Positions 34,451 to 44,053 of a stretch of DNA of 64,000 bases are shown in pieces. The position numbers were made by a program, and so were the translations under genes. The DNA is from Rozella allomycis CSF55. Its lineage: Eukaryota; Rozellomycota. Position 1 is the stretch's first letter, and each line of letters starts with the position of its first letter. The notes under the pieces are model-generated. The model was not told the DNA's origin and did no database searches. It was given only the letters and a program-made list of their open reading frames with translations. The stretch lies in assembly GCA_000442015.1 (NCBI GenBank), contig KE560959.1:1-64000 (forward strand), in the 5' to 3' direction.

Positions 34451-34693
34451 ATTCAAAAGCTTATCTCGCAAAAAAAATTCAAAGTTTAAATGGCATTTAC
34501 TCCATTCCTTTGCTCTTTACTCGATAGACTTCCTTCGCGATAGATATCCAGATAATCTATCGGCCATAGATTACTGGATCATATTCAAGCAATCTTTCAA
34601 GAAGATAGAAGATTTATCTATTATTTCTTAAATAAATTTTTTACTAATTTAAAAAAAAAGTCAATTTTTAAAATTGGGATAGACAATTTAGTT

Positions 34694-35607
34694 TTATTGG
34701 TTTTCTGCTAAATAGGCTTCATATTCTTCTGATTTCATAAAATCCCATAGATTTGATACACTTATTTTTAAGGATTCAACAAGCCCACCCAACAATGAAT
34801 TTCCTGCAAGTCGCAGCATCCCTCCTGGTCTGTCCAGGGGTAATTTGCTTAACTAACGATGTTAAATCGATATAATTATGTTACAGACGCAGGTAAAGTC
34901 CGGATTTTATTTCCCTGTAAGAATAATTCACGTAACGACTCGCAATCACCAATTTCTTTGGGGATATATGAAATTTTGTTGTCCCTCATGTTCAACTTGA
35001 AATATTGTAGAATCATGTTTTACAGTCACCAAATTCTTCAATTTGCTGATCTCATTTGGAATAGATTCAAATTCATTATCAGATAAATGGAGGGCCTTTA
35101 AGGAAGCTGGAAATTGGAAACTTAAATCGTTACTCAAAAGAAAAAAATTTGGTCTCAAAGTAGAAAGTTTGTTGCAACTCAAATCTAAAATAATCAGATT
35201 AGCAAAGTTGCCAAAGCCTTTTGGAAGGTCCGTTATTCTATTCATGCTAGCAATACATACTAAATTTAAGGTACTTAAAATTTAAGAACTTTAAGCTATT
35301 CATTTGTGAAATAAATTGTGACACATTTTCAATTCTATTATTAAATAGATACAGCTCTTCGATCAATTTCAACAGGCCTGCACTATCTGGAACGGCTTGT
35401 GTAATATTTACTTTAATTTTACAGTCAATTTTATTGTTAGAGAGTATCAAGCGTTTTACATGAGGAATTTGGACATCTAATCTGTGCCAATAACTTGCTT
35501 ATACTTATCACCTCCACTGGGAATTCTTTGAGTCCTTTGTTTTGCAGATTGATTGTTCTCTCTCCAGATGAATTTGCAGATGAAACTATAGAGCTTACAG
35601 AAGGCAT
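34694..35607 (-). CDS. Leucine-rich-repeat protein, RSU1-like
   Basis: Five exons on the minus strand: 35607-35505, 35476-35275, 35246-35024, 34995-34885, 34852-34694. Introns are 28, 28, 28 and 32 nt. The repeats read TINLQNKGLKEFPVEV, VKRLILSNNKIDC, LIEELYLFNNRIENV, NLIILDLSCNKLSTL, LKALHLSDNEFESIP, LNMRDNKISYIPKEI and LRELFLQGNKIRTLP. After the last repeat, ISVSNLWDFMKSEEYEAYL resembles the C-terminal motif of Ras suppressor protein 1, which binds PINCH at integrin adhesions. LRR proteins are easily confused, so the orthology is tentative. The start MPSVSSIVSS lies 53 bp from the divergent SWT1 ATG. Confidence 0.65.
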
Positions 35608-35660
35608 TATTATCAATTTTTTCACAGTGTTTACGAAAAGAAGTAAATGAAATTTTCAAA

Positions 35661-36535
35661 ATGCAGGTGGACTGTCGTGTAGTTGTAGACACCAATATCC
35701 TGCTTCTTTATCCTAACATATTGTACAATATGCAACAATATGTTCCTTTTGTTATTCCGATTGTAGTGGTTAGAGAACTTGACAAACTGAAGGTAAAAGA
35801 GAAGTTTTAACATATCAAGGGTTCAGAAAAACAAATGGAAGCTAGAAGAGCATGTGAATTTCTTACTAATCATTTAAATTATGTTTACGCTCAAAAAGCG
35901 CAAGACACAATTCTTAAAGACTTTTCAGTAACAGATCTGCTGTCATATAAATGAATAACGATGATCGAATATTAGATTGCTGCTTGTTCTTCAATCAGCA
36001 ATATCCTACTATACTTCTTTCAAATGATCACAATCTTGCATTAAAGGCGAAAGTTGAAAAGATTCCATGCATAGTAGATTGGAATGGAGATGGGGATTCT
36101 TTAATAGAACGAATAAATTACGAGCTTCTAAATCAAGGAAAACTTGAGTTTCAGGTAAACTATAAAATTTAGTTGAAATAGCATACTAACGGAGACGTGA
36201 TTATGATGGATGTGGATTCTGCCTATGATAAATTAAATGAAATTGTTCAAAAAATTGAGCAAAGATGGCCAAATAGAATGCAGTATTTTTACAAGAAACA
36301 ATTTGGCGACGATTGGACTTATTTAGTTGATCCACAGCCGCCCTGGACCTGGAAAATAATATGTAGATTAATGGAAAAGCATTGGCTCTCAGTTTTTAGC
36401 GAATATTTTCCCCGACACAGCAGCAAAATCGTTAGTTCTCTTTTTGGTTTTTCCAAACTGAAAGACTTCACATCATCGCAAGTCGATGATTTTGCCAAAA
36501 TCGTGGATCAGGTATCTGTGTTTCTTAATGCATAA
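35661..36535 (+). CDS. SWT1: SWT1-like PIN-domain endoribonuclease (one frameshift)
   Basis: Exons 35661-35792, 35820-36154 and 36182-36535, with two 27-nt introns. The PIN nuclease is clear: VVVDTNILLLYPN (first catalytic Asp), FVIPIVVVRELDKLKGSEKQ, NNDDRILDCCLFFNQQYPTI (acidic cluster) and LLSNDHNLALKAKVEKIP. The C-terminal helical part has PPWTWKIICRLMEKHWLSVF, as in Swt1. Swt1 is a perinuclear quality-control endonuclease for defective mRNPs. In exon 2 the frame breaks at LLSYK-stop (about 35950); the conserved NNDDRIL continues in the -1 frame. One added A in TATAAATG would join them. No AG acceptor is available there, so an intron does not explain it. It is probably a base-calling error. 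Confidence 0.8.
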
Positions 36536-36723
36536 GTTAATTAAACCATTTTATCTTGCCTTTATTAACCCACACACCGCATATTTTATGGATACTGACT
36601 TATAAACTCTAATTCATCAATATTTTGAATGATATATAAATTGGCTTGTTAATCAATGATATGCTAAATTATGGAGCCCTATTTAATTTAAATCTTTTAT
36701 ACGTTTCTATTTCCCGAAATTTC

Positions 36724-37219
36724 ATGACCAACATTCCTCCTGTAAATATTTCTTCTTTACCAAATTCAAGGACCTTACAAACTTTCTAGATCTATCTGCA
36801 AATAGCGCAAAAAATTTTGTCAAATCTTTCTATCATGACTTAGATAATCAAAGGCAAGTAACTTTTTAAACTTGCTGGAACGATAGTCTGTTGCAAAGTA
36901 TTATGACAATAGCTCGGCAATTGTGTGGAACGGACAACCTTTCCAAGGATTCAATAGCTTTATACAATTTTTTTCTCAACTTCCTCCAAGTCTGCATGAA
37001 ACTCTAAGTTATCATTGCCAACCAATATTAGGTAATAAAGCGTGTAATTTTTGGATAGCTTTTGGTACATGTTTTCAAATAATGGTAAATGTGGATGGGT
37101 TGGTTACATTTTTGGGAAAGTCTAAACCACGGCTGTTTAATCATTGTTTCATTCTCGTTGTTGATTCTAACTCCTCAAACATCACATGCATCAAAACTGA
37201 GAGGTATAGAATATTATAA
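36724..37219 (+). CDS. NXT1: NXT1/p15, NTF2-like mRNA export factor
   Basis: Exons 36724-36741, 36771-36857, 36887-37031 and 37059-37219; introns are 29, 29 and 27 nt. The protein reads MTNIPPDLTNFLDL, NFVKSFYHDLDNQRQ, SVAKYYDNSSAIVWNGQPFQ, FSQLPPSLHETLSYHCQPI and FNHCFILVVD, which is the NTF2-like fold of p15 (compare 'IWNG', 'LPSSEF....DCQP', 'FNQNF.L'). NXT1 pairs with the NXF1/Mex67 export receptor at the nuclear pore. The third intron (37032-37058) is a multiple of three without a stop, so retention would add nine residues (GNKACNFWI). The spliced form matches the family length better. Confidence 0.88.
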
Positions 37220-37254
37220 AATTCCATTTTTATGTCTTTAATTTTATTGATAAT

Positions 37255-38204
37255 TTATTTTAGGATTTCTTCATCTTCCGTTATGCTATTCCAAAATAAG
37301 AAAGTCAATATTCCTGTAAGTAGAAAATAAAATGTACCAATGGAACTTCCATCAAGAACTCCTTGACTTATATAAGAAATGGGCTTCACAATTACAAAAT
37401 TGAATAAAATTCCTAACCCGAAAGTTGTAGACATTGCTGCCAAGTATCCTAGTGGCAAATATACACCCAAAGATTTTAAGACTAAAATAACTTGTAAAAC
37501 AATGTAGATAAAAACGCAAACAAAAGGGAAAATCATTCCAATAGCTTCAAGAACAACATTTCCCTTCAAAAACTGCAAAGCCGGAATCTCAAGGAAATTA
37601 CTGGCACATGTAATAAAACTTGTAACTCCAACAATTAACATCCCAATGATCATTAAAAACAATGAAGCAGCTTGCCCATCTATCAATATTTGATATCCAA
37701 CAAATCCATTGAATAAAACTAACCACGCTAGACAAGATACTAGTGTAATATGCACTGATGCGATATATTTTGGAATAAGCGGATGCCCATTGAAAAAGAG
37801 CTTCTGCGAGACGAAAACAGTAGAAATCATACATAACGAAAAGATAGTAAAACCAGTCGCCATTTCTCGTCTTCCTAATATTGGATTTATAATGTTAATT
37901 TACCTACAGCCGCAGTTTTTCTATTTGCTTTCCATGCCAATATAATAGATATCAAAAATCCAAGTGTCGCCACAAGGAAGTCCACAAAATTTGCAAAACT
38001 AAAGTTATCAGTTACTTTAAATGGGTTTAAAATATTTTCTGGGGCTGAATTTAAAATTATACACAGAGCTGATGCCTGCTCGCAGGTCAAAATCATCATG
38101 AGAGTTGAGTCTTGAGAATTCAGCAGTGGCTGATGCAGTAACAAAATAATTAATTTACTTGCCCGCGACATCAAATTAATACTTATCAATATACCATTTG
38201 TCAT
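37255..38204 (-). CDS. CHS7: Chs7-type chitin synthase export chaperone
   Basis: Two exons, 38204-37904 and 37874-37255, with a 29-nt intron. Seven membrane spans are visible. Conserved Chs7 segments are FVDFLVATLGFLISIILAWK, KTAAVGRREMATGF, HITLVSCLAWLVLFNGFVGY, QILIDGQAASLFLM, FIYIVLQVILVLKSL and GTFYFLLTGILTFLFWNSIT. In yeast, Chs7 lets chitin synthase III leave the endoplasmic reticulum. The family is fungal, which makes this the best single marker that the window is fungal. The first ATG is 11 bp after the stop of the Sec2-like gene on the same strand. Confidence 0.9.
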
Positions 38205-38215
38205 TTTATTATTTA

Positions 38216-39134
38216 TCAAAGATCTATTTCTTTGGTTAAGATGAGGGTATTTATAGTGTCAATTTTGCTACTTCGTCCAGATGTTTCAGAATATATGCAC
38301 GAATCAGTGAAATTTAACTTAATTTTTCGTTTTGGCTTATTATGTTTTCTTTGAGTACTCGAGTAGCATCTCGTCAAATGGTTATCCGCTAATCTTGTCG
38401 TTAAAATGTTTTTACGGTAACTTGTTGATTTTTGAGGAAAGGACTCCACCCTACGGAGATACCTGGAATTTTGAGAAAGACTGTTCCAATTTGATTGAAG
38501 CGAGCTATGTAATTTATTCATAGTTTTGAGTAGTGCATCAGATAATGTTACGTTACATTTTTCAAGTTGGAATCGAAGTTTCGTTTCAGTTGCAACCATT
38601 GAATTTGCTTCTTCAAATAGTCGAGATGTCAAGCTTTCTAGCTCGCTCATAATTTCATCTCTTTCCAAAACAGCTTTGGAAGCCTCTTGAATCTTCCTCA
38701 TTGCATAAACAATATGTTACCGCTGCATCATATAATTGAGTTATCCGATCCATTTCATTTTGGAGCTTTTGCAAGTCATACTTTGTATCGTTTTTAGGAA
38801 ATCGATTTTTAGAAAGAAAAGGGATTATGCAAGTGTACAATGACCCTCGGCTATGTTCACTTGAAGTAATCTTGTCACTTTCCAACACGCTCATTTCCTT
38901 TTCATATTCCATACATTTTCTTTCATATAATTGTCTAAGATTTCTTTCGTTTTCTAAAATAACGCTAGTTTCTAAATCTACAAACATAGAAAAGGAATTT
39001 GAAAATCGACTGGCTAGTATTTTCTGGTTTCAATAAGCTATTCGCGTTACTTTGTATTCAGTAAACTCTGTTCCATAAATATCCTTACTACCGTCAATTA
39101 TTTTTTCGGTCGCTTCTTTAATTGCAATTTGCAT
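38216..39134 (-). CDS. Sec2/Rabin-type Rab GEF coiled-coil protein
   Basis: Exons 39134-39051, 39023-38721 and 38692-38216; introns are 27 and 28 nt. The coiled coil contains ELESLTSRLFEEANSMVATE followed by TKLRFQLEKCN, which matches the Sec2p/Rabin8 GEF signature 'ELE.LT.SLFEEAN.MV'. Sec2-type proteins activate Sec4/Rab8 on secretory vesicles, and in ciliated cells Rabin8 also promotes cilium growth. The C-terminal 100 residues are basic and Ser-rich with no recognised domain. The N-terminal 60 residues (IKEATEKIIDGSKDIYG) are not recognised. CHS7 starts 11 bp downstream. Confidence 0.7.
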
Positions 39135-39202
39135 AATTTAATCTCCGTACCATTCAAAATATAATTTTGATAAAAAAAGCTTCTAAAATGAACGTCATTT
39201 AT

Positions 39203-40129
39203 TTACATTTTGGTAATAATTTCTCCAAGTTTTTCATACGCAATGGTAATATCTTTAAGTTTCTCAGTTATTTTTGAATTTATCTCTTGGTAGCCTAGCA
39301 TTTGTTTTTTATAATTTTCCGCAGTAATGGAGCTTTGCTCAAGAGCGGCTTTAAGTAAGTCATTATCCTTCGTGAGCAACGAAAGCTGCTTTTGGTAAGT
39401 TTCATTTGATTTTTCCATGGTTTCACGGAGCTGGACGTTAGTTTCCTCTAAGAGAGTGATCTTTTCTTCTAAATTTTTAACCCTTTGTTGAAGAACATTA
39501 TTCATGCCAGAGTCGTTGGTGTCAAAATCCTTTAATTGGTTTTCTAGATTACTAACCTATTGATAATCAAAAAAATATATGTACAAAATTCAAAAGTTTT
39601 TCAGAGGAAGAATCTGATTTCAAGACTGGCTTCGAGGGATTGGCGTTTCTATTAGGCTCAACAAGAGGCCTCTGCGGCGCGTTTATCGGATCATCCTTCT
39701 TAGGTTTCACATTTATATCACCAGCCTTAGGCATTTCAGTGACAGATTCCTCCTTTTTAACGTCCAGCTTCTTAATTCCTTCTGCGAAAAAGTTCTCGAT
39801 CTATTTATTGATATATTATAAAAATATACCTTTGGCGCATCGGCTTTAAACTTTAAATTCAGACCGTACATTTGCTTCAAAGTTGAATCATACCATTGAA
39901 CAAAAGCTTCGCCTGATCTTTTAAATATCGTGGACGATTGGATTGTGGTTTCTACAGCAAACTATTATATTTAACCCACACTTATTACGTTTTTATTTGA
40001 ATCCACTGCTCTCACAATAAATTTATCACCAACAACAAACTCCACAGGTAAAATTGCGTCAGACATTGAAACCCACGTTTTCTGTTGCTTATCTAAGTTG
40101 TACACTTGAGCCTGAGCGGTAAAAGACAT
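39203..40129 (-). CDS. EVH1 domain plus coiled coil (Homer/VASP-like architecture)
   Basis: Four exons on the minus strand: 40129-39989, 39961-39830, 39800-39585, 39556-39203. Introns are 27, 29 and 28 nt. The N-terminal 90 residues fit an EVH1/WH1 domain: MSFTAQAQVYNLDKQQKTWV, then EFVVGDKFIVRAVDSNK, then SGEAFVQWYDSTLKQMYGLN (compare Homer 'FGQWADSRANTVYGLGF'). A Pro/Lys-rich linker (KPKKDDPINAPQRPLVEP) follows, then about 110 residues of heptad coiled coil (QRVKNLEEKITLLEETNVQL). EVH1 domains bind proline-rich ligands such as FPPPP or PPxxF, and Homer tetramerises through its coiled coil. Homer is best known from animals and their relatives. An Ena/VASP-like or WASP-like origin cannot be excluded. 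Confidence 0.65.
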
Positions 40130-40202
40130 TTGATTATTTAAAGGTTAAAGACCTTGGCAACAATAACAACACACTCAAAATTTTAACATCGAAATTTCCC
40201 AC

Positions 40203-41429
40203 ATGGATCTCACAACGGGCCTTAAAGAAGAAGATCGACTCAAAGAAAAAATTAATATTGAAAAGGAGTTAACAAAAGGTAAATGCTCTAATGCACTTTT
40301 AAAATTTAGAGATTAACAAGTTTTGTGTAAACAGAAATGATGTCGCTATTGGAACCTATCCTTTATCTCTTTTCGACAACGCAGAAGACTTCAGGAGAAT
40401 TGATTTGCATTTTAAAAGGGGCGAAAATATATTGGATGATATATTCACACCTTCTGATCGATCATCTTGGTTGAACTATTTTCCTCCGGGTATTTAAGTA
40501 TACATAAATTGAGTAGAAGAAAAGTTAGAAAAAGACATAAAGACCAAAGGAGTATTAGTAAGGTGCAGGAAATGCAATAGGCCGGTTTTTGAGAAGGCAC
40601 ATATGCAACACAAGGAAATATGCCAAGGCGAGAAAGCCCGCTCTAAAATAAAAACGCCTGTATTTCAGAGTCGGGTTAGCTCAGTACAAAATAAAAGTCT
40701 AAATTCCAACATTGAAGAAAATACTTCAATGGACGCATTTGAAATGAAGTCAAAGCTAAAAAAGCGGGCGCCTTCAAAGAAAGGTATGGCAACGATCTAA
40801 ATATTTCATTAAGGATCAAGCATAGAATTAGATTTAAATAAGCAATGCGGAGTTTTGTTAAATGCTTCGGGTGCCCGTTGTACAAGGTCCCTAACATGCA
40901 AGTCACATTCAGCAACATCAAAAAGAGCGGTCCAAAGAGATTATGATTATGATTATTTATTAAATATGCATAATACCAGACAGCAGATGCTGAAAAATCA
41001 AAAAGCAGCAGGCATAGGTAATATGAACACCAGGCCCGAAAAATAGAGCACGCAACAGCTGTATCAAATGTCGCTAATGCTACATGCTTTTTAGAATTGG
41101 ATGAACCTATCGTTGATTTATATGAAGCGGTAAGAGGTTCATGCCCCAGCAAAATTGTTGACGAACCATTGCCATTTTCACCTTATGCTAGTGTCAATGC
41201 GCATATACTTCAGAGTGTATTTATAACATTTTTACCATCCCTCGCTAGACCATCTATACCTAAACCAAGGCATATGATATCGAAGAGGCTTGAACAACTT
41301 GACGAACATTTTCCAGAGACTTCAACTCCGACAACAGAAAAGAAAAGGAAAAAGAAGACCTTAAATGGCAAAGAAAAAAAGAAAACAAAAAAATTGGCGG
41401 CTGATGATTTAATATCAATTGATGAATGA
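40203..41429 (+). CDS. SGF73: SGF73/ATXN7-like SAGA deubiquitinase-module subunit
   Basis: Five exons: 40203-40278, 40310-40489, 40517-40783, 40814-41017, 41047-41429; introns are 31, 27, 30 and 29 nt. A first zinc finger reads VRCRKCNRPVFEKAHMQHKE, ending IC. The SCA7 domain reads CGVLLNASGARCTRSLTCKS followed by HSATSKRAVQRDYDYDYLL, which is diagnostic for Sgf73/ataxin-7. This subunit anchors the Ubp8 deubiquitinase module to SAGA and so affects H2B ubiquitination and transcription. The C-terminus is lysine-rich (KKRKKKTLNGKEKKKTKKL). The gene diverges from the EVH1 gene across 73 bp. Confidence 0.88.
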
Positions 41430-41508
41430 TTTTGCACACTTTTGATCTTCATTTTCACACACGTTCATTGTAAACAATAAATAAAATGCAGAATATAATT
41501 TATTTTCT

Positions 41509-42966
41509 CTATATAAAAAATTGCAAAAGAGCCCCCTGTAGCAAAAGAAATAAAGTAATCCAATTGGCGAGTTGCATTGAATAAGCTTTGTTAAATGGAG
41601 GGTATACACAAATGCCATCCAATGCTCCCATCGAAAATATCAATATTATTCCAAAAAATTGAGCCGAAGTATTCAACAAAAAGGAGCTGGTTGCTTCGTC
41701 TATATCGTTGAAAGATTTTGCAGCTAATTCAAATCCACTTGGCATCATTGCGGAAAGAGATCCCCCAAGAAAGATGCTAAAAATTGTATCCAAATATATT
41801 TTACATAGCTAGGACCACGTATTCGAAAGAAAGAAATTCTAACGCTATGTTGTAGAAAGTGTATGAAAGTATGGCCAAGATATATAGCCAGCGACAAGCA
41901 GATGCATACTTTTTAGTTCTATCCAAATAATTTCCCGCAATTAATATAAATATCATGCCAACTCCAATGAACCCTAATCCGAGAAAGCCAACGTCGAACT
42001 ATATATGTTAGAATTTAAGTCTTCATACCTCTCTGCTTGGATATATTGGCACAATCATTTGCGCCATCAATGTAGTTACGCTATATTGAACACCAATATT
42101 TATCCCGTAAGCGACAAACAAGGCCGCAAATCTAGCATTTTTCATCGCCTTAAAAATCAGTGATCCTACTCCATAATTCCTTTTAATCGATTCGACAGCA
42201 TAAAATGGAGAATCAGATTCAAAAAACATAACAATCAAGGCGAAGATTACACAGCAAAATATAAATTGAATAAGAAAATAGCGACTTATATCTGCTGCTT
42301 GGTTATTTGAAGAAATTGCCAATGGTGTAATGAAGAATCTATATTCCTGATATAATAATTTTGTTACGCTAATAGCACTCCCATAGTGTTACAATTAACC
42401 GCGATACTTGTGGCCAAACTTTGAAGCTTCTCCGGAAACCAGCAACTAGCCAATTTTGAAGGTAAACCTTTCATTGAAATGAATATATATTACCGAGAAT
42501 AAATCCCTGTGCTATCGCGGAAACGCATTGCCCGATTAGACAAATATTGTACTCGTTTGACCAGTACCACCTGATAAATGTCCCCAGAGCATTTAAAAAC
42601 GCGCCTATACAAATTCCTAGAAATTATTTTCAGTGAAAAACATTACCTAATTACGACCGCAATAATTTTCTTACCTGCTTTGATTCCATTAGAGTTGGAA
42701 GCATCCACTGGATAAACCTTTGCTCTTTGAAACCAGGATCTAATTTTCCTATCATTTTCAACAGTCCACAAGCACGGGAACATCATAAACGGATATATGA
42801 TCATGTACACGAGCGAAAAGAGATTTATGTACAGTATATCCGACTTGCCAAAGTGTGTTTGGAATACATAGGTGAGAGGTGCAAAGGTGTTCCACTGAAA
42901 AGAATTTGAAGCAGACAAGAGACCGAACAGAGCCAGCATCTGCCATTTTTTAAAGGAATTTTTCAT
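41509..42966 (-). CDS. SLC49 (FLVCR/DIRC2-like) major-facilitator transporter
   Basis: Six exons on the minus strand: 42966-42675, 42616-42494, 42467-42368, 42338-42029, 41998-41807, 41778-41509. The first gap is a two-unit intron array; the other introns are 26, 29, 30 and 28 nt. Family motifs are LFGLLSASNSFQWNTFAPLT in TM1 (FLVCR: 'LFSL.SASNAFQWIQY'), LIGQCVSAIAQGFILGLPSK, ASCWFPEKLQSLATSIAVNC and SLSAMMPSGFELAAKSF. Animal members carry heme, choline or other small solutes; the substrate here cannot be inferred. The first in-frame ATG is at 42966, but a TTTTTAG acceptor-like site just upstream could mean an additional 5' exon. Confidence 0.8.
42617..42674 (-). repeat. Two-unit tandem intron in the SLC49 gene
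   Basis: On the minus strand the intron is two abutting GT-AG units, 42674-42647 (28 nt) and 42646-42617 (30 nt), with an AG|GT junction. The donors are GTAAGAA and GTAATGT. Removing both joins SNGIKAG to ICIGAFLNALGTFIRWY in frame, which fits SLC49. The two units show little similarity to each other, unlike those in HYDIN. Confidence 0.85.
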
Positions 42967-43251
42967 GGCGGAAAAGAAGCGATGGAGCAAGCCATTTATC
43001 CTAAAAATAGAATTATATGTGCAATGAGAATTAGGTTTATGAGTTTAATTTAAATGAGTTGCATCCGTTTTGAGATTGAAATTCGTAACTGACACTTCCT
43101 GTCCATTGAAAGATTCAAGATATTAAATGAAACTAATCAATGACTCATCAAATTTTAATTAACCAAATGAAATTGAATAATCTATTAATTTTTAATCCAA
43201 TTATTGTGCATAGAATACTCCAACAATTATGTCAGAATTTGTTTACAAATA

Positions 43252-43959
43252 ATGCCACCCAAAAAAGAAAAGAAAAAGGCAAAATCAGCCTCCAAATCAT
43301 CCGGTAACAATCTCGCACACTACGCAAAGACAATGCCCCTACCGCGCAAGACCGCCTCTTGCAAGCAGAAACACAAATAGAAACACTACAACGCGAGCTC
43401 GGTAAATAACTTCCCAACAATGAAAAGAATTTCGTGACGAGCTAATAATGCGACTAAAGACGCGCAACGAAGAGATGCGGCGGCAGGTGANGACGCGCAA
43501 CGAAGAGATGCGGCTTCAAGTGAAGACGATGGAGACGTTTGTGGAGAGCAAGGACCAGGACCGCATAGATGTAGCTGCTGGTATGATATGAGGTGATTTA
43601 TAGTAGATATGAATCGGCAGTACCAGTTTATGCAGCATGAGATGCTTGAGCGGGTGAATAGACTGGAGGATAAGATTGAAGAGTTGAATAGGAATATTGA
43701 GGATAGGGATTGTAAGATTAAAGAGTGGGAGAGTCGGTTTGAGAGTATGGTCAAGGAGAAGGATGATATAATATATGAAAAGGATGAAAAATTGGAGTAC
43801 ATGTCGCAAGAGTTTGAGAGTATGTTGCATGATACGCTGGATAGGATGACTAGAAAGTTGGAGCATGTTAGTATGAGGTGGAAGGAGGATGTTGATTTGA
43901 CAGAGACTAACCAGAGAAAGTTGGCGAGAGATTTCAATTTTGCTCGATTAAAGATATAA
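43252..43959 (+). CDS. DRC12: DRC12/CCDC153-like dynein regulatory complex subunit
   Basis: Four exons: 43252-43303, 43330-43401, 43428-43580, 43607-43959, with three 26-nt introns. The product is about 209 residues and almost all coiled coil after a basic start (MPPKKEKKKAKSASKSS). Family-like segments are DMNRQYQFMQHEMLERVNRL and MSQEFESMLHDTLDRMTRKL followed by EHVSMRW. DRC12 belongs to the nexin-dynein regulatory complex, which links outer doublets and limits flagellar bending. An N at 43492 lies between two copies of GACGCGCAACGAAGAGATGC; reading N as A keeps the frame and gives an 11-residue coiled-coil repeat (KTRNEEMR). The repeat could be real or a contig overlap. Together with HYDIN this supports a motile flagellum. 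Confidence 0.75.
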
Positions 43960-44053
43960 AAGTAAAAAGGTGAAAATAAAACAGACAATAAATTTCATTT
44001 TAAAAAACATTTTCATTTTAAAAGACTTTTCAGATAAACTTTAAAATTCTAGT

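Noticed and set aside
43470-43515. Firm call of an assembly duplication at N 43492 in DRC12
   Set aside because: Here both copies are in the same frame if N is A, and a repeated 11-residue coiled-coil unit is plausible, so it cannot be decided from sequence alone.
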